From contig OY754336.1 of NCBI GenBank assembly GCA_963573305.1, positions 12,808,699 to 12,872,698 on the forward strand: 64,000 bases of DNA, in the 5' to 3' direction. The position numbers and the translations under genes were made by a program. The stretch comes from Pyrrhosoma nymphula (taxonomy: Eukaryota > Arthropoda > Insecta > Odonata > Coenagrionidae). The notes under the pieces were generated by a model. That model did not search any database, was not told the origin of the DNA, and worked only from the letters and a program-made list of their open reading frames with translations. Positions 13,031 through 24,800 of the stretch are shown one piece after another (position 1 is the first letter of the stretch; each line of letters begins with the position of its first letter).

Positions 13031-14022
13031 CGCCTGTAAACAAAAGTAAACCTTAACTATTCCTTCTGCGACGAGTCGCAAAAAACATTACAAGCATATC
13101 TTTTTCTCACCCTATAGCGTAATACTTGAAAATTATTTTGCTTTACTTAGAGAATCCTCAATTTTACTGCTATCCAAAGGAGATGGGACAAAACTACGGT
13201 GGGTGGACCTCTTGCAGCATTTCTATGGTAACACAATGAAAATGAAAGTCCAGTTAATAGGTGGGTGTTCAATTCCTTAATCAAAAAGCAGATAAATAGC
13301 AATGGAGGCTAATGTGGGCCGGAGCTTGAAGCCGGCCGTCCAGCCCTAATGGCGAGCGCGAGAAAGCGCAAATAAGTTATGTCGTTGTAATTAACCGACT
13401 GAACTTACCATCTCTGGCTGAAAGGTTGATCGGCACGTCAGGTATATCTAAGAATAAAAGAAAAACGACGCAGGGTCCTAAATATGTGAAGAACTCTTGA
13501 ACTTGTCACTCACTACAACTGAAACAATACACTCGCTAGAGCCGGGCAACTGACATGTCGCGACGAGCACGAGAGCGGAGGGTGTCGCATAGTACAATTG
13601 TAGGCAATGCTGAAGGAAGGCGTGGAGACTGTGTTCCCCTCTCGCAGACGCACTACGGCTCAACTGCCCAAACTCGCGGCACGATTCTCTGCATGCATAG
13701 TAAATAGGTGTATATAGGTCTGCATACATAGTATAATATCTTATAACTATTCCGTTACGGCACCAAAGCTTTCACAACACTGTTCATCAGAAGGCCTACA
13801 AAAGTACAATTGCGAACATCGAGGAAACTGAGTCTGTTTAGACAAGTGGCTTTTAGATATTTTCCAAATATCTTTATCCATTGTGTATTGAGCTGGTGAA
13901 ATAAAAACTTGCATTAGAGAACCACCTTAATGATTACCATATTTTCTATTTTCCCGGGAATTACGGGGGGGGGGGGGGGGGGGGGCGGCCGCCCCCCCAC
14001 TTAATCCGCCCCTGAGTTAAGA

Positions 14023-15082
14023 AACCCATTAGTGTCCTGAGCATTTTAGAAGCTCTCGCAGAAAATTTTGATTGGTACATAAATAATTCATACATTTTTT
14101 GATATATTCAAAATTTGACCATTTAAGGCCCTGATTAGCTGTCTGACTAGCATTAAAGATAATATAAAAACAAAACTGTGCTACGCATGGAAAATTTAGT
14201 TATTTACAGGAGTAAAATGAAAATTAATTGAAATTTATATTGTACTTTTAACCCTACTGACTACTTTTTCAAAGAGTAATTTGTCATTGTAATTATAGTT
14301 ACAAACTTCCCAGTGTATTCGTAATTGAGCCCAATTACATTTCTCCAGCACTTTTCCCATCACTGCATATCAGTGAGCTCAGCGGGTCAGAGCCGGACCA
14401 ATGAAATGGAAATGACTTACAACTAATTGTAAGCTAGGTCTGAGGTGCAATCTCGACTGACCTGTAGCTTGACTATTCATGAGGTTAAACTGGGGCATAT
14501 ATGAAATGAAACCATTACTATTCTGAAATATAGGTATAATAAAATCAAAGCCTAGATTTTTCTGGGTTGGAAATGGGGTTTGGTCAGAGTTTAAACCATG
14601 ACTGAGCTGTGAGACAGAAGGGCAACCGCCCTCTTCAGCTAGGTCAGGTTGTCCATTTGTATCCATAGTATAAAACTTGGTTTTCTAAGAGTTTATTTTT
14701 TCCTAGGATCTTTTGTACTGTGGCTCAAAACTATGTGAATCATCTAATAAAGATATGATACTAAGCTATTTTATGCATAGAATTTCTATTTTTTTTTATC
14801 TATCTCTGTATCTATGATGATAATTATACAACATCAACTTATTGGAAGATATAGAAGTATAAGTCTGAAGATATATATAAGACCTGTGACAAAAACGGCG
14901 ATGAAATATGTAGAAATTGCCATGACCTGTTTACCATGGCAATTTAGGAAGATACAAGGGAACATGATGTCGGCCTTTGCGGTCCCACCAGTTCCATTGC
15001 CACAGGAATAGGATCCCTGGGTAGCGTCATAGAGTAAAGAATACTATGTTTTCTTAACTAAACTAAAGTTTTCTTTACTATA
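14023..15082. other. Intergenic, no gene seen
   Basis: AT-rich; no recognised coding, RNA gene or element ends. Confidence 0.4.
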
Positions 15083-15170
15083 TGGTAGCATAGTGGTCTG
15101 CGCATTGGCTCGAATAGCCAAAGGTACGTAATTCGAGTCCCGCAAGCTGCCGTTGATTGGGAAAAAAGGG
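15083..15170 (+). mobile_element. tRNA-derived SINE fragment
   Basis: GGTAGCATAGTGG resembles a pol III A box and AATTCGAGTCCC a B box, about 45 nt apart. The following 31 nt (15140-15170) are identical to 12504-12534 inside the hAT element. Confidence 0.6.
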
Positions 15171-15399
15171 CTGATTTATTTTTGTGGCAATGTCTACGAA
15201 CATCAATTTTCTTTGAAACAGGGTTTCATTGAGATTCATGTCCGATGTACAGAAGACGTGAATGCATGTTAAGAAATATGATGATGTTTTTTATTATTGT
15301 TAATGAGATATTTGTTCGCTGGTTAAATTGAAGTTTCATTGAAGCAACATTTTTGGTTCATTAGATTTTCCATAAGGCTGGGTTTTGTTTTTTGCAAGT

Positions 15400-15751
15400 G
15401 AAGTTAATTTTTGTCAATGGATAGTTATAATCTCGTGACATTTTTATCTGACCTTAAATTCGGGTTTTTAAAAGTAAAATAACATTAATTGTGCTAAATT
15501 AACAAATATTTCAGGCAATATTTGATTTTACGATGAGGAAGATGGTATTGTGTAAATGGAACGCCAGATTTTTATGTTTGAAATCTCCGCGCTACTATGT
15601 AAACATTTCGGCCAACGTGACTCTTCTGTTCAAAACCCTACGGCCCACCGTGTGTTGTGACAGGTGCGATAAGTCAGGAAGAGGAGGAGCGCACTTATGT
15701 ATTTTGATTTTATATCCTGTTAGAATGTATCCGGGGTGTTTTTAGTGCGAC
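15400..15751 (+). promoter_or_regulatory. Presumed NBEAL promoter / 5' leader region
   Basis: This is inferred only from position just upstream of exon 1. The stretch from about 15580 to 15700 is richer in CG dinucleotides than its surroundings. I see no convincing TATA box or initiator, and 5' non-coding exons could lie further upstream. Confidence 0.3.
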
Positions 15752-15796
15752 ATGAATGCTGATGTAAATCAGGACGAAATTAAAGGACCGAAATAA
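15752..15796 (+). promoter_or_regulatory. Upstream ORF in presumed NBEAL 5' leader
   Basis: Fourteen codons (MNADVNQDEIKGPK) and a TAA that ends one base before the main ATG at 15798, in a different frame. If transcribed, ribosomes ending here would sit on the main start codon. The transcription start is unknown, so its presence in the mRNA is inferred. Confidence 0.45.
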
Positions 15797-15797
15797 A

Positions 15798-15848
15798 ATG
15801 GATACTCCGGCTGTCCTTCATGACCAGTGGACCAAGTATATTTCTTCT
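15798..15848 (+). CDS. NBEAL1/2: NBEAL exon 1 (start codon)
   Basis: Seventeen codons, MDTPAVLHDQWTKYISS, followed by a consensus GTAAGT donor. The ATG context (AAAATGG) is good. It joins in phase 0 to exon 2. Vertebrate NBEAL1 has a short N-terminus before the equivalent of exon 2, which fits. The first exon is short and poorly conserved, so an alternative first exon cannot be excluded. Confidence 0.75.
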
Positions 15849-18800
15849 GTAAGTTCTCGATATATATTTTCGAAAAATAATTAATAAGAATAATTTAAAT
15901 ATATTGTGCTTATTTTCGAAATACCTCAGCATTTTCCTGTTAACTACATAATTGGCGAAGGAGAACGTCAGTGAAAATATCGCTTGTTTAAGAGAAAAAT
16001 ATTTGGCAATGAACGTAATTACGTTAGATAAAGAGATTTCTGTCGAATTTCGTCGTATTTTACTCAAATATTAAGTCGCGTGAACAATTTCGACGAAATA
16101 TACAAGTGTCTCATTAATTAATTAGAGGGTTTACGTCAGCGGCACCGTCAGTACACATCTGGAAAATAATATTTTTTGCATAGCCTTTGCCAATTTTACT
16201 TCGAAGTAAGTTCTTTAATTAACATTATTTGTTTCAGAATGACGAAAAGACGTTTCACAGTTTTATAAATGATTTTGTGTCATACTGGGAGTCACAGTTA
16301 AATATCGAATACCATGATCCAATCTCACTGCCTTCCTCATGGATGTGGAATCATTCTTCGTCTGAAGTCAAACCGGACGATGGACCACATCTCTCTACAC
16401 TTCCCGATGAACTGCTTCCAGCCCTCGCCAAGTTCATTTTCTTAGCCAAGGATGAAACAGAAAAGGTCTACATGCCTACATTTTTATACAAGGATGAAAT
16501 TTTACATCAGGACCTCAGTATTCTTTCGTTAATCCTATGATTTTCTATTATACAAACCTAAAAATTGTAATCAATATTATGGCAATAGAATTAAACGAGC
16601 AACGAAGAGATATTTGTATGGAAGATAGTGTTTCTGCATCTGTTATCAAATGTTGCTTGGATTTCATTGCATTGCATACACATTTATGTGCATTTTTAAA
16701 CTTTATAGGATGGGCTGGATGTTGAAGGACTGAAAAAGCTGGAAAAGATAATCAGGTGTTTAATAATAATCTGCCGCAATTTTGATAACATACCATTTGT
16801 AGCCTCTTGTGAATATGTAAGCTTAATTGTGGGAATAGCAGCAGCTGTTATCCACCAGGTATGTGTCAAATGATAGTGTAAGACTTTAAAGTAAAAATAA
16901 TTCCCATAGTAGTTGATGTTTGGGATGATTCATGAAATATGAGTCTTGACAACATTTGGTGGAATGAGGCATTTGATTACTTGATAGGGTGTTACTTTCA
17001 TTGTATTATAATAATTAGATGTTGGCAAACTGACAATAGAGTGATTACTACAGATGGGCTTCAAGCTGTGAGGAAGTATACATAAGCACCCATTACATTT
17101 TGAATGACTATAGTCGTTGAAAATGTGATGGGTGCTTTGATAAATTGTGTTGTTTTATCAACTCCTGCCTTACTTCTACTACCTATATCATTAAATAATG
17201 CTGCGGTGTGAAGGTAGCACCTAACCCTTAAGTTGTATTGGGTGGTAAAAGCTATAGTTGTATTATTTGTTCTGAGCCTCGTCTTGAATAATGGATACTT
17301 TTTTTACAAGTTCATTTTATTGTTAAAACCTCTTTACCAATTAGTGGAGCAGCTTTCGGGCGTTCCTCCACGTGATGTCCATGTTCGACAACAGTTTCTG
17401 AAGATAGGAACTATTGTCGAACATAGACATTATGGGGACGCCCGAAAGCTGCTCCACTAATTAAACCCCATGGAAACCTTTGTATCAACTCTTTGCCAAT
17501 CTCTTTTATCGTAAATAGTTTGCTCAATCAGTTGCATATAATCGTATTCTCAACTTAATATGTTGATATTTTTTATACAACATGGGCCACGAGATATGCT
17601 TAGAGAAGTGTATACATCTTCCTCTTATCTAACAGAAAACTGAAAGCCATTTTGTCATAGTTTATCTGTATATCATTGCTCTTTCTGCAAGTCTATAATG
17701 CATGTCACTCACCATCAAATGTTGTCTCCCCTGTAGCGTTTATCATATCTCGCTATATATTTATATATACATAAGCCTCATTTTTCGCGGCAGTGGACAA
17801 TTTGGTGATGTCAATTATTAAGTAAAGACAATGGATCCTTATTTTATGTACAACCACTTGCTCAAATCAAACCTTAATATTGACCTCAGTAAATGGTCCA
17901 CTATCAAGGAAAATAGTATTTAGAGACCCACCAATGTCAATTTATACTGCAAGTTGACATTTTTTTACTGGCGATAAAAGTTTCAGACTTACCTCCCTGG
18001 TATCTAATTTTGAATCTTTTCACTTATATACCTCATAGTTGTTAAGTGAGCTATGAAGACTTAAAGGGAATTTACCTACTCTCCATACTTTGATGGTAAT
18101 TGTACCCCCAAAATATTTTCTCAAGCATCGCTTGATAAATTATTTTTTTAATTTTTCTTCTGTGGTAAAAGAGTATGCAAAACTTCCTTTTAAAATTAGC
18201 TTTCGATGACACTACTTTTTCTCCAGAACCATCAAATTGAGTACCTATATAAAAGGAGTTGGACTTTGCCACTTTGAGAGAAAAATATTTATCATTTTGC
18301 CTAAAGGAAAAGCTGTATAAGTTTCAAATTTAAGTGCATGTTATATAGTTGGTTAGACTGTTTAAGTATTATAAAATTTGTTGTAATTTGGGTGGCTTCT
18401 TAACAATCATTATTATTTTCTTAAGGAATTGTCGGAAGGAGGTGATGATGAGGCTAAAGAACGACTTAAAGTGCCCAGAGCAGAATTTTTGTCCTGCTTC
18501 TGCTGCTTTCTGGAGTGCTTGTATGATCCATACTTGACGTGGAGAGACTTCATTAAAGGCTGCCCCCAGCCAGATCCTTGCAATCTTCCCTTACATTCTG
18601 CTCTTCTCCACATGGAAGTGATCCCATTCATATATGGTATGTAAAAAAGAAACTACCAATGTATAATTCTCTTCTCAGCGCACCATGTGCAATGCTTAAA
18701 ATTTTCTAGTGTAGATTTGAGCATAAAGTTGAGTATGATGAGGGTATAAAGAGTATGATGAGGGTTAATGATGAAATAATTGAACAAGTGGACGCTTATG

Positions 18801-21800
18801 TGTTCCTTGGTGAAATGTTTGCTGAAAATGGAAGGATAGATGAGGAGATTTAGAGGCAGAGGAGAGGCATGCAGATGCTGGAAGGGAAATTGTGGAGCAT
18901 ATGAAGGAATGAGAATGTATTTGTCTATAGAAAGGAAAATCACAGTATACGAAAGTGTTCTCCTCCTAAATTTATTGCAAGCAAAACTTTGGTATGCCAG
19001 GATAAGAATAAGAGACTAAATACAATAGGCATGGGGTGTTTAACCCTTTGAATACAGGTAACAATATATTGTTGTTCAGCGCCTTTTCTCTGAGTGCCAA
19101 CGACGATATATCTTCCAGTCTTGTTATCAACTAGGATTTTTCATTTTCAGGAAAAAATTGCTGATTAGTCGAAAATTTTGTCACTCTAATTTTAATATGA
19201 TTTTCCTTAGATCAAAAATTTAAAAGCATAAAACAATAATCAAAATGTGATTTTTTTAGAACGACAGAAAAAGACCCAAAAACCTCTCAGCACTCCACAC
19301 TAATCACTCTTGCTTCGGAATGGGGTGCTGCACTTCTGCTTTATTGTGTTAGTGCAGCTAGGAAACCCCACTGCTTCTACTTAGTTTCGTTAATTCCCGG
19401 TGAGAAGTCACAAATATTCTTCTGAGGACTCTGGAAATTCAGCTTCTCGATGAAAATGGGCATTCCCTTTGTGTTAATGCTCATATTTTTTATTGGATAT
19501 TGCTACTACTGTTGTTTTTATTGTTTTTTATAGAGTAAAAGAACAAGGCATTTTGTATAATGTAAATTGCTTGGATATTTCTTTCATATTTTTGAGTAAT
19601 AATGTGCTGCATGTTGGTGTGACATAAATGTCACATTGGGCGGATCAGTATGCGATTGCTTCACTATGCAGACATTGTAACTGATCCATTTTTGACTATC
19701 GTTTTGAGGCTAAAAATAATTGTTACCAACCTATTGTAAGGGATTCTACATAAATGCTCTCTATAGTGTAATGCCATCAATATTTTATGAGAAATCTAGT
19801 CTTTTAATGAAATAATTCCTCTGTGGGATATCATATAGGAGGTTATCAACAATCTGGGAATATGTATTACATTTCTCAAAGCAGTGGAGCTTGAAAATAC
19901 AGACATCGGTGATGTCATTTCTGTCTATCTTGAACTGCTAGAGCCTTTTATTTTTCGGATGAGGATTGTGCTGATGTAGATTCCAATGATCTCCTCGATA
20001 ACCTGACAGGCATACAAGTGTGGCACTTCTAGGGAAAAGCCGATCACACGAGTCCCCTTCTGCACGGTTGAATCTGGTGATATTTCTAATGCGGATCAGC
20101 CTATGGAGGAAGATTTCGTCTAGGGAAAGCCACATCCAAGAAAACTGGACAAAATACAGCAAGTGGATTTAACGTGAAAAATAGATTTTGGTGAAGGGAA
20201 AAGCTTTTTACCTGCGACAGATTTTCCAAATCGAGAATATTTTGTTGATCATTTGAGTCCGGTTTTTTACTAATGATGTTTTTGATTTTCTTGTGTAGGA
20301 GTCAGAAAAATATGCTGCTTCCCTTGGCTGTCGATCTCCTAATATTACATAAGAGGAGATGAAATATTTTATTACCATACCTATTTTACCAGGTTACAAT
20401 TGGTTTCCTACTAAGTGATGCTATAAGGAAGTTGACGGTGATGTGCAAAACACAGTGGATACTCACACAAAACACAGTTCTAAGCTGAGCATAGTCATGT
20501 ATTTGATAAGGGCACGATAGCTTATTTTGGTAGGGACCCCAATGGGCAGCATTTTCCGAGCATCCCAATTCCCCTCGTATACTTACCAAGTTTGGTGTTA
20601 GAACAATATGTACCAGTAGCTATCTGGAGGATTTTGAGGTATACCAACGGATAAATCCTCACCTCAAACCTGAAGTACGAAATAGACTAGGGGATATGTT
20701 TTTCCCATTATTTAAATGTTAGGTAAGTTTCAAAATGACAAAGGTCCTTGCCTTTCCGGATATACTATTCTAAATATTTAATAGGCGTATGTCCCCTCAG
20801 CCATCGCCATTCTCGTGGATATGGTGCATTTAATACACCTGGGGAGAATTGGATTTGGTAAGACTGCCCTTTGAAAGTAAGAAACTTGAAAAATAAATCG
20901 GAGAGAAGTTCATATGAATATCTCAAAAACATTCTGATAGGTTCATCCTTGCGAGATGGGCTGACGTAATCACCACACCTTCAACGTGCCATGGTGCCCA
21001 CACCCTAGAGAGAATGGGCAGCTTTTTCATAATAGATAAAAAGAGAGAATGATTGCACCACAATCTTTTTCACTCTTTAGCTATGGTGATGTAATGAACG
21101 AAATTTTTTGGGAGAGTAATAAAATTTGGGAGGCACTTATTATATGGACCGAAATTTGGGCGGCATTAGAATTTCCACTTGTGAAAAATAGTGGTGGAGT
21201 ATTTTCAGGTGGCTGGAGGTTGCCGCTGTCCATAATTGTTGGTAACTAATTAGTATATTCAATTGAAGTATGTCAAAGTTGGACTTCAGACAAGCACTCG
21301 CCCAAACTGACTTGAATTTGTACAGATCGAAATCCATATACTAGCATTTGTTGTGGTGATGTATGTACTTACTGCTGCTTCTTTTGTAAAATAATTATTT
21401 GGTATTCCCCAGATGTATGTATTTGTCTGATCATAATTTTGAAAAAAATACTACATCATATTTTATGCAATTTGATCTTCAAAAGTACATTTTACATCCA
21501 CTCAATGAACATTTTGTAAGATAATTCTGACTTACATTTATAAATATACAAGGCAAAAAATCAGGAATAATAAAAAGAAAATATTATTTTATAAACGATA
21601 ATCACTATGGATCATGAGAAAAGTGCAAATGGAAAAATTGAGTTGATATAAATGAATCCCTTTTACTAAATAAACTAGTAAGTTTTACATTTTCTCAGAA
21701 AATATACATATTTATAAAAACTTTTTGTCTATTATCATAAAAATGTCTTAAATTTTTAGTTAGTGGATGGTTCATCTATACAATCAGCAAATTTTAAAAT

Positions 21801-24800
21801 GTCCATGCAAAATGAATATTTAATGCTTAAATATATAAAACATTGACATGAATGTCTGTAAATACCTTAAATGCTCATCGAAGCCAATGAAGCTCTATCC
21901 TCACTAAAAGACAGCACATCCGCCCAATGTGACATTTATGTCACACTCAATATCTATAGATCTACGGATTGCATAAGATAAAACTTATAAAATGGCACAC
22001 TAGCAAGGTACTAGGAATATTCTGAAAGTATGAAAAATTTATCTTTAAAAAAAATTTGGGTGGATCCAGGTTAATGTAATTGAATTTCTGTTTGTGTGTT
22101 TGTCCTCCGTAAGTTTTAAAAAATTAAGTTTTCTATGTCTGTGCAAATTTCTTTCTTTGTGCATATTTACAAAATTTGAATAGATTATGTCAAATAAACA
22201 TTATTATTATTCGTTACTTTTGTAACGGGCTCATCCCGAGTCCCCGGCAAGCATCGGGTTTTATTGCCGTCATAATGGCCAGATACGCGAGAGGGGTTGG
22301 GCAGTTTTGGCGACCACGTCTGATGTCCATTATTATTGTAGGTGATCCCTCAAATAGTGGTTTACATAATATTGCTTGTAGTTTCTCCTTTTCTGATCAA
22401 TAAACATTGATTTCTCTCTTTAATAGACTGTTTCCAAACATCCATGATGAAAAAAATGCCCTGGCTGTGTAGTGATCTCATCCACATCCTTGGGGGAACA
22501 ATTTCTGCAGCTCAGGTAATGTAATGGGTGCTTCAAATTTTATTTCCTGACAATCTATTGTGTGGTTCTAGACTTTGAAATGTTCATACTTCCTGTAATT
22601 TAATATATTTGAGTTATTCTGCTACATGAACAACTTGACTCTTTAATTGAGGATTTTAGGAGAAAGTGTGTAGTGGTTCATATTTTAGGAATTTTTATTT
22701 GTGAACATTTGTAAAATAAAAAACATGCTTCAAGGGCTCCTTCACTATTTGGAGTGATGTCTGTATTAATATTCCTTGCCAGCAGCCCACTGTAACCTAG
22801 TGTTGATTTCCATGCCCAGTCAATCACTACTTGTAGAATCATAATATAACCTGTTTGAAACCATAAATAAGTAGTAGGTACTCTCAAAAAGCATCTAAGG
22901 TCTTATATGTGATAAATATTTCTGATGATGAGTATCAGAATGAATTTTCCATATTTTTATACAATTCTGCATTTAATTTGTCATTGATATTTTCGTCTCA
23001 TAATCTAAGTCCAAGCATATATGCTAAATAATTTTTTTCCCCATCATTCCAGTTCATGCATTTGTTGATCTACAGGGATACTGCCTCTTCATGATTTTAT
23101 TACTTTCCTTAATTGGTTTTATAATAAATCTTCTGGAAAAAAATTTCAAAATAGAATTTGAAAAAAATTATTAGCATTAATGAAATTTATTGATATACAA
23201 GGTTGAATAGTTATACTACCAGCAGTATTAGTTTGGACGTGAAAGTGTTAACAGCCATAATAATCGTTAGTTGTTATAATTATTACTGGTTTGGCCTTTC
23301 TAGATGTATGAATATGAAGCCCAGGTATCATAATAATATATAGTGGCTTTAATTTAAAATCCAACCGTAGGATCTAATAATGATGATAAATTGGAATCAT
23401 TCTTGATCTCCGGGCCAAAGATTGCTGTGGTGTGTTGTGAACATTTTCTATTCTCGTCAGAATGTAGAATGCGAGTAATATCTTGTTGATGGCAGTTAAA
23501 TTTAACCCTTCAGCTGTGGCTGCCTCATTATTTTGCTACAACTATACGTGGTAGAAAAATGATGAGAGTTTTCTTCTCAAAGAGGAATTCTGCGCTACAC
23601 TTGTAAGGGAAGACGCACTTGGAGAGAATTGGAATACACAGCGTGAAATGTGGAGCGTGGGCACCGTGGAGAAGGTGCCCAGCTACCGCCAGTGTTTCAA
23701 TTCTCTCCCTTTTATTATTATTTATAGTAGGTCAGGGAGAAGCAGGAAGCAGACTCTTAATATCTGGGTCAACCTATTTCCATTGGCTGGGGGAAGCAGT
23801 ACTTGATGAGCACTAGTAGGGATTCATTAGATAAGAAACAATGTATTTTAGATGACTTTTTATTGAATATAAACTCTGCATTTACTTTTATTGATTTTTC
23901 CTGATGAATGACATGCTGAACAATATGTTAATACAGTAGACCCTCGCTAATCTGGGCTATATGGGGTGATGGGTTGCCCAGATTATTCAAAGTTTGGATT
24001 TTCCAGGGATATCTCAAAAGGAACGTATATGAAGTTATTTTAGTGAACCACGTGATCACTTGAGGTCCATATGGATTAGTAAAGACAAATACTGAACTTT
24101 CAACTTTATTGCAACAAAACAATGGTAATGTGTTTACACTTATTGTAAGTGCATTATGATTCTATTTCCCCATTTTAATATCATTACAGCAAATTTTATC
24201 AGGGAAATTTAGATTATTGCTGTAATATTTCATTCTTGTTTCATGTGTGCCACTCAGTTGATAAATACATGTAAGTTGTATATCAATTTGTAGCTATGTC
24301 ACTGTACACCCTGCTGCCATCTGTTTTTTTTACAGTATTAAGATAAAAAAATCGACCATTAAAAGTATTTGCCTTTATTTATATGCATTATGAATGTAAG
24401 TAATAGGAACAATGCAAATACATATAAACTATTTTAATGTGAAGTCAATAAATTGCTTAATATAAATAAATAGGTTGTTATTCCTTGTGTGAGCTCTTAG
24501 AGGTACTGTACTGCAACAGCTTTAATTCAAGCAGTTCAAGGAAAATCATAGGCTGACATTTTTCGAGAAATTTGTTCAAGTTTGTGCTATTTCTATTTGT
24601 TAGTGAATGATGGCTATTGAAAATTGCATCTAATGTTACGTGAAACTATCAATTTCAAGTAACCTTGTGAAGTTTCAACTTCTACCCAAAGAAAGGGCAC
24701 TCCTGTTCTTTTGCTAGCTTTTTTGATTTTAGCCTATTGTGCACGGGGTCAAAATTCAGGTGGGATGTAATTGAATGGTACAATATCGGAGCTTATAAGG

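Larger units (their letters stand above)
11372..14014. mobile_element. hAT-type DNA transposon, 2.6 kb, internally degraded
   Basis: Terminal inverted repeats start CAGGGGCGGATTAAG (left) and end CTTAATCCGCCCCTG (right), flanked by a perfect 8-bp duplication AGTTAAGA at 11364-11371 and 14015-14022, the hAT hallmark. G runs of 13 (11399-11411) and 21 (13965-13985) lie just inside the ends. It holds an N-terminal transposase fragment on the minus strand and a large foldback at 11692-11965. No complete DDE/RNase-H core was seen, so it is probably non-autonomous. Confidence 0.92.
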
